From JAFGJQ01 sp964495075 (lineage in GTDB: Bacteria > Planctomycetota > Phycisphaerae > UBA1845), in NCBI GenBank assembly GCA_964495075.1, contig CAZBUJ010000012.1:28209-92208 (forward strand): a DNA stretch of 64,000 nucleotides. The letters are read 5' to 3'. Positions 24,588 to 33,800 of the stretch are shown here, piece by piece. How positions within the stretch are numbered: the first letter of the stretch is position 1; each line of letters begins with the position of its first letter. The notes beneath the pieces are model-generated. The model was not told the origin of the DNA. It did not search any database and was given only the letters and a program-made list of their open reading frames with translations. Both the position numbers and the translations under genes were made by a program.

Positions 24588-26447
24588 ATGCTCGATTGGA
24601 CCATCAAAACTCGCCGCGGCAAGCTGAACCTGGCCGAAATGCGATCGGTCCGCCGGCGTTTTCGGAAGTACGTGCGAGAGCACCGCTGGGCGATGGCGGG
24701 GGCGCTGGTCGCGGCCCTGGGGGCCACCGCCACTCAGCTCGCGTCGCCGTGGCCGATCAAGGTGATTTTCGACCATATCCTTTCGGACAAGATGTCGTCC
24801 ACCTGGCTGGGCGGGTTGATGAGCCGCTGGGCGCCGACGATGTCGGCCGCGCTGATTGCGGTGTGTGCAGCGATCCTGTTAATCGCGGTGCTCGACGCCG
24901 CCTTGTCCTACATGCGCGACATGCTGCTTGCCCAAACCGGGCAGCGCATCATCGGCAAGATTCGGCAGGATCTTTTTGCCCATTTGCAGAAGCTCCCGCC
25001 GGCGGTCTTCGAGCGCCGCCAGACCGGCGATCTGCTTACGCGATTGACCGGTGACATCCTTATGCTGCGGCAAATGCTCGTGAACGCGATCGTCACCGCC
25101 GTGCAGGGGCTGCTCATGATAGCGGCGATGATGGCCGCGATGTTCTGGCTCAATCCGCTGTTGGCCGCGATCGGGATCGCGACCGTGCCGCTGACGATCT
25201 GGGCGACATGGCGGATCTCGCGGCAGATCAGAAAGGCCACGCACCAACAGCGGGAGAAAGAGAGCGTTGTCGCCAACATCGCGCACGACGTGCTGGGCGC
25301 CATGGCCGTCATTCAGGCCTTCAACCGCGAGCCGACGGAACGGGAGCGCTTCGCCCGCAACAACCGGTGCTCCGTCCGGGCCGGCGTCAAGACGACTCGC
25401 TTGGAGTCCAAGCTGTACCGGACTGTCTCCCTCGCCTCCGCGGCGGGCCTGTGCGCGATCCTGTATTTCGGAGTCCGCGGCGTGCTCAGCGGCGCGATGA
25501 CGGCGGGCGACTTGCTGGTATTCGTGGCGTACCTGCGCGGCCTTCACAAGCCCATGCGACAGATTGCGAAGGTGACTAGCCAGATGGCCAAGGCAACTTC
25601 GTGTGGAGAACGCGTCGCCGAGCTCTTCGCCATCGAACCGGCGGTGCGCAATCGCCGGAACGCCATCGAGCTGCCCCCGGCGCGCGGCGCGGTCGCCTAC
25701 GACAACGTCGGTTTTGCCTACGACCGGGGTCCACCGGCGCTGACGGGCGTGACGATAGCCGTTGCGGCCGGGGAGCGGATTGCAATCGTCGGTCGTACCG
25801 GAGCCGGAAAGAGCACCCTGATCAAGCTCTTGCTGCGTTTCTACGATCCGCAGGAAGGCCGGGTTGCCGTCGACGGGTTCGATGTGCGTGATGTCACCAC
25901 GGAGTCGCTGCGCCGGCAGATCGGCTGGGTCCATCAGGATACGCTGCTGTTCGGGATGACCGTGGCCGAGAACATCTCGCTGGGTCGCGAAGATGCGGAT
26001 CGGGAGACGGTTCGGGCGGTGGCCCGGCGAGTTCGGGCTGACAGTTTCATCACGGCCTTGCCTGACAACTATGATACCGTGCTGGGTCAATCGGGCCTTA
26101 CCCTCTCCGGCGGCCAGCGACAACGGATCGCGCTGGCCCGAGCCCTTCTCCGCGAGCCGCGCATCCTGGCTCTGGATGAGCCGGCGACCGGGCTCGACGA
26201 AGTAACCCGTCGTATCGTCGAGCAGGCCTGGATGGCTCCGCAGAACGACGCGACGACGCTGGTGATTTGCCACCGGCTGGAGAATATGCAGCGTTTCGAT
26301 CGAATTGTAGTTCTATGCCGGGGCCGCATCTCCGCATGCGGTACACACCAGGAATTGATGGCAAGCAACGAGGAGTACGCCGAGCTTGTTGCCGCCGGCG
26401 GGAACGGCGAACCGACGGTCCGTTTGACGGAGCAGCAGCCATGGTGA
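24588..26447 (+). CDS. ABC exporter, fused permease and ATPase (MsbA-like)
   Basis: Half-transporter of 619 residues that would dimerise and export the cluster's product across the inner membrane. Seen: an N-terminal ABC-type-1 membrane domain with about six helices (W-A-M-A-G-A-L-V-A-A-L-G-A, M-S-A-A-L-I-A-V-C-A-A-I-L-L-I, L-L-M-I-A-A-M-M-A-A-M-F-W and others); a nucleotide-binding domain with Walker A G-R-T-G-A-G-K-S-T (402-410), Q-loop W-V-H-Q-D-T-L-L-F, signature L-S-G-G-Q-R-Q-R, Walker B I-L-A-L-D-E-P, and switch H in V-I-C-H-R-L. The H-loop and D-loop are intact, so it is likely active. Two bases separate the start from the previous stop. The position between glycosyltransferases and kinases fits glycan or glycolipid export. 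Confidence 0.9.
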   Translation: MLDWTIKTRRGKLNLAEMRSVRRRFRKYVREHRWAMAGALVAALGATATQLASPWPIKVIFDHILSDKMSSTWLGGLMSRWAPTMSAALIAVCAAILLIAVLDAALSYMRDMLLAQTGQRIIGKIRQDLFAHLQKLPPAVFERRQTGDLLTRLTGDILMLRQMLVNAIVTAVQGLLMIAAMMAAMFWLNPLLAAIGIATVPLTIWATWRISRQIRKATHQQREKESVVANIAHDVLGAMAVIQAFNREPTERERFARNNRCSVRAGVKTTRLESKLYRTVSLASAAGLCAILYFGVRGVLSGAMTAGDLLVFVAYLRGLHKPMRQIAKVTSQMAKATSCGERVAELFAIEPAVRNRRNAIELPPARGAVAYDNVGFAYDRGPPALTGVTIAVAAGERIAIVGRTGAGKSTLIKLLLRFYDPQEGRVAVDGFDVRDVTTESLRRQIGWVHQDTLLFGMTVAENISLGREDADRETVRAVARRVRADSFITALPDNYDTVLGQSGLTLSGGQRQRIALARALLREPRILALDEPATGLDEVTRRIVEQAWMAPQNDATTLVICHRLENMQRFDRIVVLCRGRISACGTHQELMASNEEYAELVAAGGNGEPTVRLTEQQPW

Positions 26448-27805
26448 CCGAGGGCATGGACTTGCCCATCGAGGGAGAACACGTCCGTCTCGCAACTGCG
26501 TTGAGGCCCATGTCGGTCGTCGAGGCCTGCCGCGAGCAGCTCTGCGAGGTGGATTCCGGCGTGCGAGCCGCCTGGCGCGCGGGCCGGGTCGTGGAGGCGC
26601 TCTATCACCCCGGCCGGTACGTGCGCGTCGCGTATGCGCTGCTCAGGGACGACGCAATCCCGCCGGACCGCTATTGGTCAAAAGGGGACATTGCCTATCT
26701 TCATTGGCCCGTCCGCCCCCGTGTCGAGCGGCACGGCACGGTCATCCGTCTCGGCGGGTACGACGTTGAAGCCTATTGCTTTCCCAACGACCGAAGGCTC
26801 CGCGGGCTGCGAAAACTCACCGGACGGACAACGGTCGCCCGCCTGTGGGAGACATGCCAGCGAGACGGTTCGACGGCCCCGTTTGGTGGCGAGTCCTTGC
26901 GGCGCATGCTGATCCGTTATGTGCCCGAACAGAAGTTCGTGGCGAGGATACAGCCCCGCAGGTCGCGGGGGCAGGGGGAGGACGCCGATTCCCTGGAGCT
27001 CGCCATGCGGGTGTGCCTGCCGAAGCGCTGCCGCGCCCTGGTCCAGCGGCATCGCACTGCCGCCCGATGGGCATGCACGGAGGCGAAGTACTTGTACGTC
27101 CCGCGCGTGCGGTTCGCGGACGAAATGAACGGGCTGGTCCTGTGCGAGTGGGTCGGCGGCCGGCCGCTGATCGAAAAGCTGCAGGCCGGTGATCCGGCGC
27201 GCGTGATGCGGCGCATGGCCCGCATGCTGCGGTCCTTTCATCGCTTGCCGGCGGATGGACTCGGGCGGCTCACCGCCCACGGCGTCGCCCAACGCGTCGA
27301 GCAGGCCGTCGCGGATCTGGTGCAGGCTTGCCCCGATCTCCAATCGCGTCTGCTGTCGCTTACGACGGAATGGCACCAACGCTTGATCAGGATCGAGGAG
27401 GCGGAGCCCGCGACGCTTCACAACGACCTGCACTGGAATCAGGTCCGCATCCACCGGCGGCGATACGCGTTGCTCGACCTGGAGCGCATGTGTACGGGGG
27501 ATGCCCTGGTGGACGTGGCCAATCTTGCGACTCAAGTTCGCATGCTGGGATATCGGCCGGAATTCGGTACGGACCACGAACAAGCCTCCTGCTGGGCACG
27601 GGAATTCCTCCGGCAGTGGGCGTCCGAGACCGGTCGGTCGATTGCGGCGGACCGTTTGCGTGTGTATTCCGTGTCGTCCCTGCTGAACTTGGCGCGGGGC
27701 ATGATGCGACATCTGCGGCCCGGCTGGCGCGCGCTCGCCGCTCACTGCGCCGAGCACGCCGAGGCCGAGCTGGGTTCGATCGAACGGAGTTTCAGCATGC
27801 CATGA
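26441..27805 (+). CDS. APH-fold phosphotransferase (first of two)
   Basis: Aminoglycoside phosphotransferase-fold small-molecule kinase, 454 residues. Seen: Brenner-type catalytic loop L-H-N-D-L-H-W-N-Q-V (H327, D329), followed by Y-A-L-L-D-L-E-R with the metal-binding Asp, then G-D-A-L-V-D-V-A-N-L, the standard APH layout. The N-terminal 200 residues show a weak kinase N-lobe and I cannot place the ATP lysine with confidence. In a glycan cluster it more likely phosphorylates a sugar or glycolipid than an antibiotic; that is inference. The ATG at 26441 overlaps the transporter stop by 7 bp, and the stop overlaps the next start as ATGA. Confidence 0.75.
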   Translation: MVTEGMDLPIEGEHVRLATALRPMSVVEACREQLCEVDSGVRAAWRAGRVVEALYHPGRYVRVAYALLRDDAIPPDRYWSKGDIAYLHWPVRPRVERHGTVIRLGGYDVEAYCFPNDRRLRGLRKLTGRTTVARLWETCQRDGSTAPFGGESLRRMLIRYVPEQKFVARIQPRRSRGQGEDADSLELAMRVCLPKRCRALVQRHRTAARWACTEAKYLYVPRVRFADEMNGLVLCEWVGGRPLIEKLQAGDPARVMRRMARMLRSFHRLPADGLGRLTAHGVAQRVEQAVADLVQACPDLQSRLLSLTTEWHQRLIRIEEAEPATLHNDLHWNQVRIHRRRYALLDLERMCTGDALVDVANLATQVRMLGYRPEFGTDHEQASCWAREFLRQWASETGRSIAADRLRVYSVSSLLNLARGMMRHLRPGWRALAAHCAEHAEAELGSIERSFSMP

Positions 27806-29202
27806 CGAGGCAGACCGAAGTCAGTCCGTCGAGGTGGGCCCCCGGGCGGCTCTTGGAGCCACCGACGGTGGCGGCTGTTTTGCGGCGTGCGTTGGAGATC
27901 GCTGGGACCTCGCACGCGCTGGTGAGAAAGGTGCGCGTGGAGCGCTGCTGGCCCGAGCGGCGCGGAGGTTTCGTCTTCGAATGGTCGTTCGCGCTGGACC
28001 GGGGCCCGCGCCGCGTGTTGTTCGGTGCCAGTCCGGTTCGCCCCCCGGCCGCGGCGGAGAGTACCCGGGCGGGTCGGACCGCGACGAACGGGCTGTCCGG
28101 CATACGCGTGTACCTGCCGGAGTGGAGATTGCTGGTGCACTCGCCGGAATGCGATCCCGGATTGCCTCACTTGGCCGAGTGTCTGGACGCGCGTGTGATG
28201 GCTTCGCATCTGCGGCCGTTGCTGGAGACTCAGCATGTGTCGTGGGGCGTCACGGGAACGACGACAGAATGTCGAATGCTGGGTTACCGCGCTGGACGGC
28301 GGGCGTCCGTCGTCTATCGACGGCCCCCGTCAGGCCCGGTCTCCGTGGCCGTGCTGGGCAAGACGTTTCGCGATGGCCGCGGAGAGCAGTTGCTGCGCGT
28401 ACACGGGCAACTGGCCGGCGAGTTCGGCCGTGGATCGTTTGACCGCGTCCGCGTGCCCTCGGCTCTCGGCTATCTGCCTGATCAGCGCATGGCCGTGCTT
28501 TCATGGTCGCCCGGAAGGTCGGTCAGTGCGGAGATGTGGTCGTCGGACGAGGTGGCGGCGGCGGTTGACGCGCTGACGGCCCTTCACCGGACTTCGCTCT
28601 CCGGTCTGCCCTCATTCACGGTCGATCATGAGTGCAGTGTGGTCAACCGCTGGTATGCGGTGTTGGAGAGGCTGATTCCATCGGCCGCCGCAACGACCAA
28701 GCCGCTTCGCGACGGACTGTTGGCCGCGGCCCAGGTGGTACCTGCCGCCGCGCCGCGCCCCATCCACCGTGATTTCTACGATCGACAATTCGTTGTCGAC
28801 GATCAGGGTCTCACGTTGCTCGACCTCGATACGCTCGCTCTGGGTGATCCCTGCGTTGACCTTGGCAACCTGCTGGCCCATTTGGCGTTCGCCGCGCTGG
28901 CCGTGCGACAGGAGCCCGTCCAGTTCACTCGGCTCGTGCAGCAGGTTGTCGGGCCGTATCAGGAGCGAGCGGAGATTGTGGACGGTCGCTCGCTCGCGTT
29001 CTTCTGCGCCACGGCGCTGTTCCGAGTCGGCGCCGTTCACGCCGTGCGGACGGCAACCTGCCGACGGGCCCCAGCGATGTGGGCGTTGGCCGGCGAGGTA
29101 CTCGCGGCGGTGAAGAACGGCGGGTTACCCCGGCGCCGGTGCGGGGCGGCAGGGACCATCGGCCCGACGCAACGAACGGCGGCGACAAGGAGATCAGGAT
29201 GA
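27802..29202 (+). CDS. APH-fold phosphotransferase (second of two)
   Basis: A second APH-fold kinase, 466 residues, only distantly like its neighbour. Seen: P-I-H-R-D-F-Y-D-R-Q-F-V with the catalytic H-R-D, then L-T-L-L-D-L-D-T-L-A-L-G-D-P-C-V-D-L-G-N-L (metal-binding D and the structural D-L-x-N-L). A G-Y-R-A-G-R-R-A-S-V-V-Y segment around residue 165 and V-A-V-L-G-K-T-F could form the N-lobe with its lysine. The ATG at 27802 overlaps the upstream stop as ATGA; a longer frame exists but lies entirely inside the first kinase gene. The two kinases may act in sequence or as a complex on the cluster's glycan. Confidence 0.72.
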   Translation: MTRQTEVSPSRWAPGRLLEPPTVAAVLRRALEIAGTSHALVRKVRVERCWPERRGGFVFEWSFALDRGPRRVLFGASPVRPPAAAESTRAGRTATNGLSGIRVYLPEWRLLVHSPECDPGLPHLAECLDARVMASHLRPLLETQHVSWGVTGTTTECRMLGYRAGRRASVVYRRPPSGPVSVAVLGKTFRDGRGEQLLRVHGQLAGEFGRGSFDRVRVPSALGYLPDQRMAVLSWSPGRSVSAEMWSSDEVAAAVDALTALHRTSLSGLPSFTVDHECSVVNRWYAVLERLIPSAAATTKPLRDGLLAAAQVVPAAAPRPIHRDFYDRQFVVDDQGLTLLDLDTLALGDPCVDLGNLLAHLAFAALAVRQEPVQFTRLVQQVVGPYQERAEIVDGRSLAFFCATALFRVGAVHAVRTATCRRAPAMWALAGEVLAAVKNGGLPRRRCGAAGTIGPTQRTAATRRSG

Positions 29203-29888
29203 CCATGCACAGACCCCGGTGGCTCGGGTTCACCCTGGTTGAACTCTTGGTTGTCATCACCATCATGAGCCTGCTGATGGCGATCCTGGTTCCCTCGTTG
29301 AGTAAGGCCCGGATGATGGCCCGCAAGACGCAATGCGTCACCCGGCTACGTGATGTCTTCGCGGCGACGTGCATGTACATTCAGGAGGACGGCAGGCTTC
29401 CGGCCATGAACAACGAGGCCGACGAGGGCGCGTGGCAGTACAACTATCTGATTTACGACAACGACGAGGATTTTGACTTCAATTTCGGGCCGCTGGCCCG
29501 GCCCGATGGGATTATCAAGTACGTCGAGGAGCTTTATTGTCCGGTTCAGGAAGACCCGTATCACTCGATGGCCACGCCGGAGAACCCCTGGCCAGTGCGC
29601 GAAGGCCAGAAGACGAGGGCCGGGTACGGACGGCGCTTTGGGCTGAGCGGGAAGTCCCTGTCGCAAATTCCCAAGCTCGTTGCCTTCGCCGCGGACGTGC
29701 TTCATCTGCCCAGCGTCGTCAAGACCGGGCACAAGACGGGCGTGAACACCGTCTATACCGATGGCCACGCGCAGTGGGTAACAGCCCCGGACATCCTCCT
29801 GAACAACGACTTGACCCGTCCGTTCGATCCGGAGGACAACGTTGTGATCGAGGAGATCTGGGAGGCATTGGACCGCGGCGGACGCTGA
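29199..29888 (+). CDS. Type II-like pseudopilin with H-X9-DG motif
   Basis: Prepilin-type protein of 229 residues. Seen: short basic leader ending in Gly, then F-T-L-V-E-L-L-V-V-I-T-I-M-S-L-L-M-A-I-L-V-P-S-L (class III signal; cleavage expected between Gly and Phe, with the Glu at mature position 5); an acidic middle part (Y-D-N-D-E-D-F-D-F-N-F); and near the end H-K-T-G-V-N-T-V-Y-T-D-G, exactly H, nine residues, D-G, which marks the planctomycete pseudopilin-like family. It should be processed by a prepilin peptidase and assembled into or near a type II secretion-like pseudopilus. Its ATG overlaps the stop of the APH kinase as ATGA, tying it into the glycan operon. Confidence 0.88.
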   Translation: MTMHRPRWLGFTLVELLVVITIMSLLMAILVPSLSKARMMARKTQCVTRLRDVFAATCMYIQEDGRLPAMNNEADEGAWQYNYLIYDNDEDFDFNFGPLARPDGIIKYVEELYCPVQEDPYHSMATPENPWPVREGQKTRAGYGRRFGLSGKSLSQIPKLVAFAADVLHLPSVVKTGHKTGVNTVYTDGHAQWVTAPDILLNNDLTRPFDPEDNVVIEEIWEALDRGGR

Positions 29889-29890
29889 GC

Positions 29891-30556
29891 ATGGCGATGA
29901 TGGTTGGGAGGCGGCAAGTACTGATTGGAGGCTTGGCGGCCGTGGTCGCCGTGGTGGCCGGCTCGATTCTTGTCGGGCTGCGGCTGCTGGGCCACGCGCG
30001 ACAGCCGACCGAAAAGCGGGTGCGGGTCAGAGCCAAACGGGTCGTCAGCGGCCACTACGTGAAGCTCGACAAAGGCGACAAACTGGTCTACGCGGGGATC
30101 CGGGCGCCATACGAGAATGAACCTTTCTACGCAGAGGCCAGGCAGCGCAACGTGGGGCTCGTGGAGGGTAAGGAGTTGCGCTTGCGTTTTGAGCGCGACG
30201 TGATCCGTGACCGAAAGGGGCGGTTGTTTGCCTATGCGTTTCTGGACGGTCTCTTCATCAACGAGGCGATGGTGCGCGACGGCCTGGCGTACGTGCGTCT
30301 GACCCCTGAGACGGTGTCGTACGCCGACCCTTTGCTCGAGGCGCAGGCGGAGGCGCGGCGCGCCCGCCGCGGCCTGTGGAGCCGTGTTTCAGAATCGGAC
30401 GAGCGACTCTATCTGGCAGATCCCCAATACGGAGATTTCCACCGCCCGAGTTGCGATGCCGTGCCACTCATCCATGAGGGGCGGCGTGTCGAGCTCACGA
30501 GCAAGGAGGAAGCCTTCGACCGCGGATTCGCCCCGTGTAATAAGTGCCTGCCGTAG
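29891..30556 (+). CDS. Membrane-anchored SNase-like (thermonuclease-fold) protein
   Basis: Staphylococcal nuclease-like OB-fold protein of 221 residues. Seen: one N-terminal membrane segment (residues 9-34, V-L-I-G-G-L-A-A-V-V-A-V-V-A-G-S-I-L-V-G-L); then D-K-L-V-Y-A-G-I-R-A-P-Y, E-A-R-Q-R-N, L-R-L-R-F-E-R-D-V-I-R-D-R-K-G-R-L-F-A-Y-A-F and M-V-R-D-G-L-A-Y-V-R, the SNase strands and the R-x-G-R-x-x-A-Y region; and a C-terminal Ada-like Cys/His tail (F-H-R-P-S-C-D ... F-A-P-C-N-K-C). It probably faces the periplasm and degrades nucleic acid or is a structural relative. It starts two bases after the pseudopilin stop. Confidence 0.83.
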   Translation: MAMMVGRRQVLIGGLAAVVAVVAGSILVGLRLLGHARQPTEKRVRVRAKRVVSGHYVKLDKGDKLVYAGIRAPYENEPFYAEARQRNVGLVEGKELRLRFERDVIRDRKGRLFAYAFLDGLFINEAMVRDGLAYVRLTPETVSYADPLLEAQAEARRARRGLWSRVSESDERLYLADPQYGDFHRPSCDAVPLIHEGRRVELTSKEEAFDRGFAPCNKCLP

Positions 30557-30835
30557 CCGCAAGAGGTCCGAGGCGGCCGCCGTGCGGTGCCGGCTTCCTC
30601 GACGCCTGTATTTGACGTGCTTCACCGATCCCTCGGCGTCAACGGCCGTGTCGGACGTCGGCTCGTCGCGATTCTGCTCCTCGACCGTGACGTGTCGCCC
30701 GCCCTTCTGCTTCTCGTAAGTGCATTCTTCGATACGCCGCCGCCGGACTGAAGCGTGGGACTCGATCATCGGGTTGCCCAGCAAGCGCGGGACGCGGTCG
30801 TGGAAGCACGCCATGGGCTCCATGCACGAATCCAC
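30389..30835 (-). CDS. Possible small gene or gene remnant of unknown function
   Basis: Minus-strand frame of 148 codons beginning 11 nt after the RND gene's stop. Only 30557-30835 is free of other genes; the rest is antisense to the nuclease gene. In the free part the third codon positions are clearly richer in G/C than the first two, and the composition is protein-like (E-E-C-T-Y-E-K-Q-K-G-G-R-H-V-T-V-E-E-Q), unlike most shadow frames here. No domain is recognisable and no strong ribosome site precedes it. It could be a small co-transcribed gene, the decayed end of a larger gene, or chance. Confidence 0.25.
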   Translation of the reverse strand: MDSCMEPMACFHDRVPRLLGNPMIESHASVRRRRIEECTYEKQKGGRHVTVEEQNRDEPTSDTAVDAEGSVKHVKYRRRGSRHRTAAASDLLRLRQALITRGESAVEGFLLARELDTPPLMDEWHGIATRAVEISVLGICQIESLVRF

Positions 30836-30846
30836 TCACCGTCCCG

Positions 30847-33800
30847 TTATGCCTCCGCCGTGCCCAGTCCGTGCCCCGGGCGGTTGGCGTAGATCAGCCA
30901 GTAGGTAATCGGGATGACAAAAAGAGTAAACAGCGTGGAGGCGAACAGGCCGAAAATAAGCGACCACGCCAGGCCGGAGAAAATCGGGTCGATCGTGATC
31001 GGCGCCGCGGACAGCATGGCCGTCGCGGCGGTCAGCAGGATGGGACGGAGTCGCACGACGCGGCTTTCCATGACCGCGTCAAAGAGCGATCGTCCCCGCC
31101 GGAGAGAGAGATGGATGAAATCCACCAGGATGATCGAGTCTCGGGTCACGATGCCGGCCAGCGCGATCATGCCGATCATGCCGGTGGCGGTAAAGAAGAT
31201 CGGATCCGCGTAGGAACCGACTGTGTCGCCGGCCACGGCATTGAGCAGCCAGAAGCCCGGCATGATGCCCAGTATGTTCAGCGGAATGGCGAGCATGACC
31301 ACGATCGGGATCACGAATGAGCGGGTCTGTCCCACGAGAAGGATGTAAATCCCCACCAAGGCCGCCGCAAACGCCAGACCCAGATCGCGAAAGACGTCCA
31401 GCGTGATCTTCCACTCACCCTCACCGGCAAAGCCGACTTCGATTCCGTCCGGAACGTACCACGTCACCCCGCTGCCGTTGTTGAAGAAGGTGCGTTCAAG
31501 CGTCGGCCTCGGGCTTGCCGTGCTGACCCATCCGTTGCCCGGCACCGATGCGCCGGCCGGCATGTCGGAGGCGTCGACCGCACGGTCGGCCTGAATGTCG
31601 ACTACGGCATCAGCCGGAGGGCGCCCTGCCGCCTCGGCAAACACATACGCCACGCGGCGCAGGTTCTTATGGTAGATGGTGTTGTCCGAACGGGAGTATT
31701 CCCATCGTCCAAGTTCTGCCAGCGGAACAAGGTTCCCTCCGCGCCCCTTGGCACGCACCTGGGCAAGATCCGCCACGCTGGACCGAATCGCCCTTGGCAA
31801 CCGTAATTCAATGAGGAGAGGATTGCGCTCCGACGGCACGTGGACGGTACCGGCCGACACGCCGTCCAGGCAGATTTGGAGTGTCTTGACGATCTCGGCC
31901 ACGGTGACACCGTTCAGGGCCGCCTTCTCTTTGTCGGTGCGGAAGACCACCTTCGTCTCATCAGCTTCGGCGGAGTCGTCAACATCCACAATACCGGGCT
32001 CGGCTTCGAGCCGCGCCCGCACCACTTTGGCCGCTCCAATGAGTTGATCGTAGGAGTGATCCGGCTGCCCGTAAATCTCGCCGACGACCGTCGCAATCAC
32101 CGGCGGGCCGGGCGGTATTTCCACGAGCTTCAGAATGGCGGCGTGACTCCGGGCGATTCGGGTCAGGTCGTCGCGGATACGCAAACCGATGGCGTGGCTT
32201 TGTTGCGCGCGGCTTTTCTTTCCCACGAGGTTCACGCGAATCTCGGCGACGTTGCTTCCGCGGCGCAGATAGTAGTGCCGCACCATGCCATTGAAGTCCA
32301 TCGGAGCGGCGAGACCGACATAGGATGTGAAATCGGTCACCTCCGGCACGCCGTGCAGGTGTTCCTCAATCTCGCGCACACACGCGTCCGTTCGCTCCAG
32401 CGTTGTTCCCTCGTCAAGATCGAGCACGAGCAGCAGTTCGTTCTTGTTGTCGAAGGGCAGCATTTTCAGGGGCACGTGACGCGTCGCCGCGAGGCCGGCG
32501 GCCAGCAAGGTGAGCCCGCCGATGATCACCAAAAACACCGACGCCTTCGTGCGCGAATGAAGAAGCGGGGCCATCAACGGGTAGAAGAACCGGTACAGCA
32601 CCGATTCCTTGACATTGCTGATATCGTGCCCGTCGATAACCGGGTCGGGCACCGCCTTACCAGATGAGTACTTCCTCTTGAGCAGGTGAAACGAAAGCCA
32701 GGGAGTGATGGTGAAGGCAACCACCATCGACATGAGCATGGCTATTGGAACGTTCAACGCCATCGGGCGCATATACGGCCCCATCATGCCCGTGATGAAA
32801 AGCATCGGGAGGAACGAGACGATGACGGCCAACGTCGCGGTGATCAGCGGAGGGCGAATCTCGGCAACCGCTTCCAGAACGATGTTCCGCGATGCTCGAC
32901 GGTGCAGCCCAAAGTGCCGCGAGATGTTCTCGACGTCCACGATCGGGTCGTCCACGAGCAAGCCGAGGGAGAGGATGAGCGCGAACAGCGTCACACGGTT
33001 GATGCTGAAGCCGAAGAGCAGGTTGACCGTCAGGGTCAAACCGAACACAACCGGGATGGCCACGACGACGATCAGTGATTCGCGCCACCCCAGTCCCAGC
33101 GTCAACAGGGCGATCACGATGAAGATGGCCACGCCCAGGGCTTCGACCAATTCGTTTACCTTGTCGTCGGCGGTCAGGCCGTAGTTGCGCGTGATGATCA
33201 TGTCGATGTCATCGGGCACGATCTCACTTTTGAGCGATTCTGCTTTCGAGAGAACCTCTTCGGCAACGGTAACGGCATTGGTGCCTTTCTTCTTCGCGAT
33301 GGCGATGGTGAGCGCCGGCGTGCTGATGACATCAGCACGGTTGGCGGTGGATTCGTCACCTACGAGGGTGCCGGTAAAAGACTCGCGATGTTCGAAGCCC
33401 CGTGCCGGTCCCCACCCATGGCGGACGTAGTCGGTCACGTCCTCCGCACCGTCAACAAGGCGGGCGACGTCCGCGAGGAATACAGGCCGATCCCCCCAGA
33501 CGCCGACCACTAGATCGCGAAGCTCGTCAGGATGGGCGAACGCCGCCCCTCCCTCGACGCGCTGAGACGAGTCTTCGCGGTCAAAGGTCCCCACGATGGC
33601 CGTCACGTTGGCGGCTTCGATCGCCTGTTTGACCTCGAGTGGAGAGAGGCGGTACGCCTCCATGCGGCGGGGATCGAGATAGACGTGCACGACGCGCGGC
33701 TGGCCGCCCACCACGTACGCCCGCGAGAGGTTCTCCACGACGGACAGGCGCTGCACCAGTTCCTCCGCCACGCGCCGCAAGACGTGCCCGTCCGATGCGG

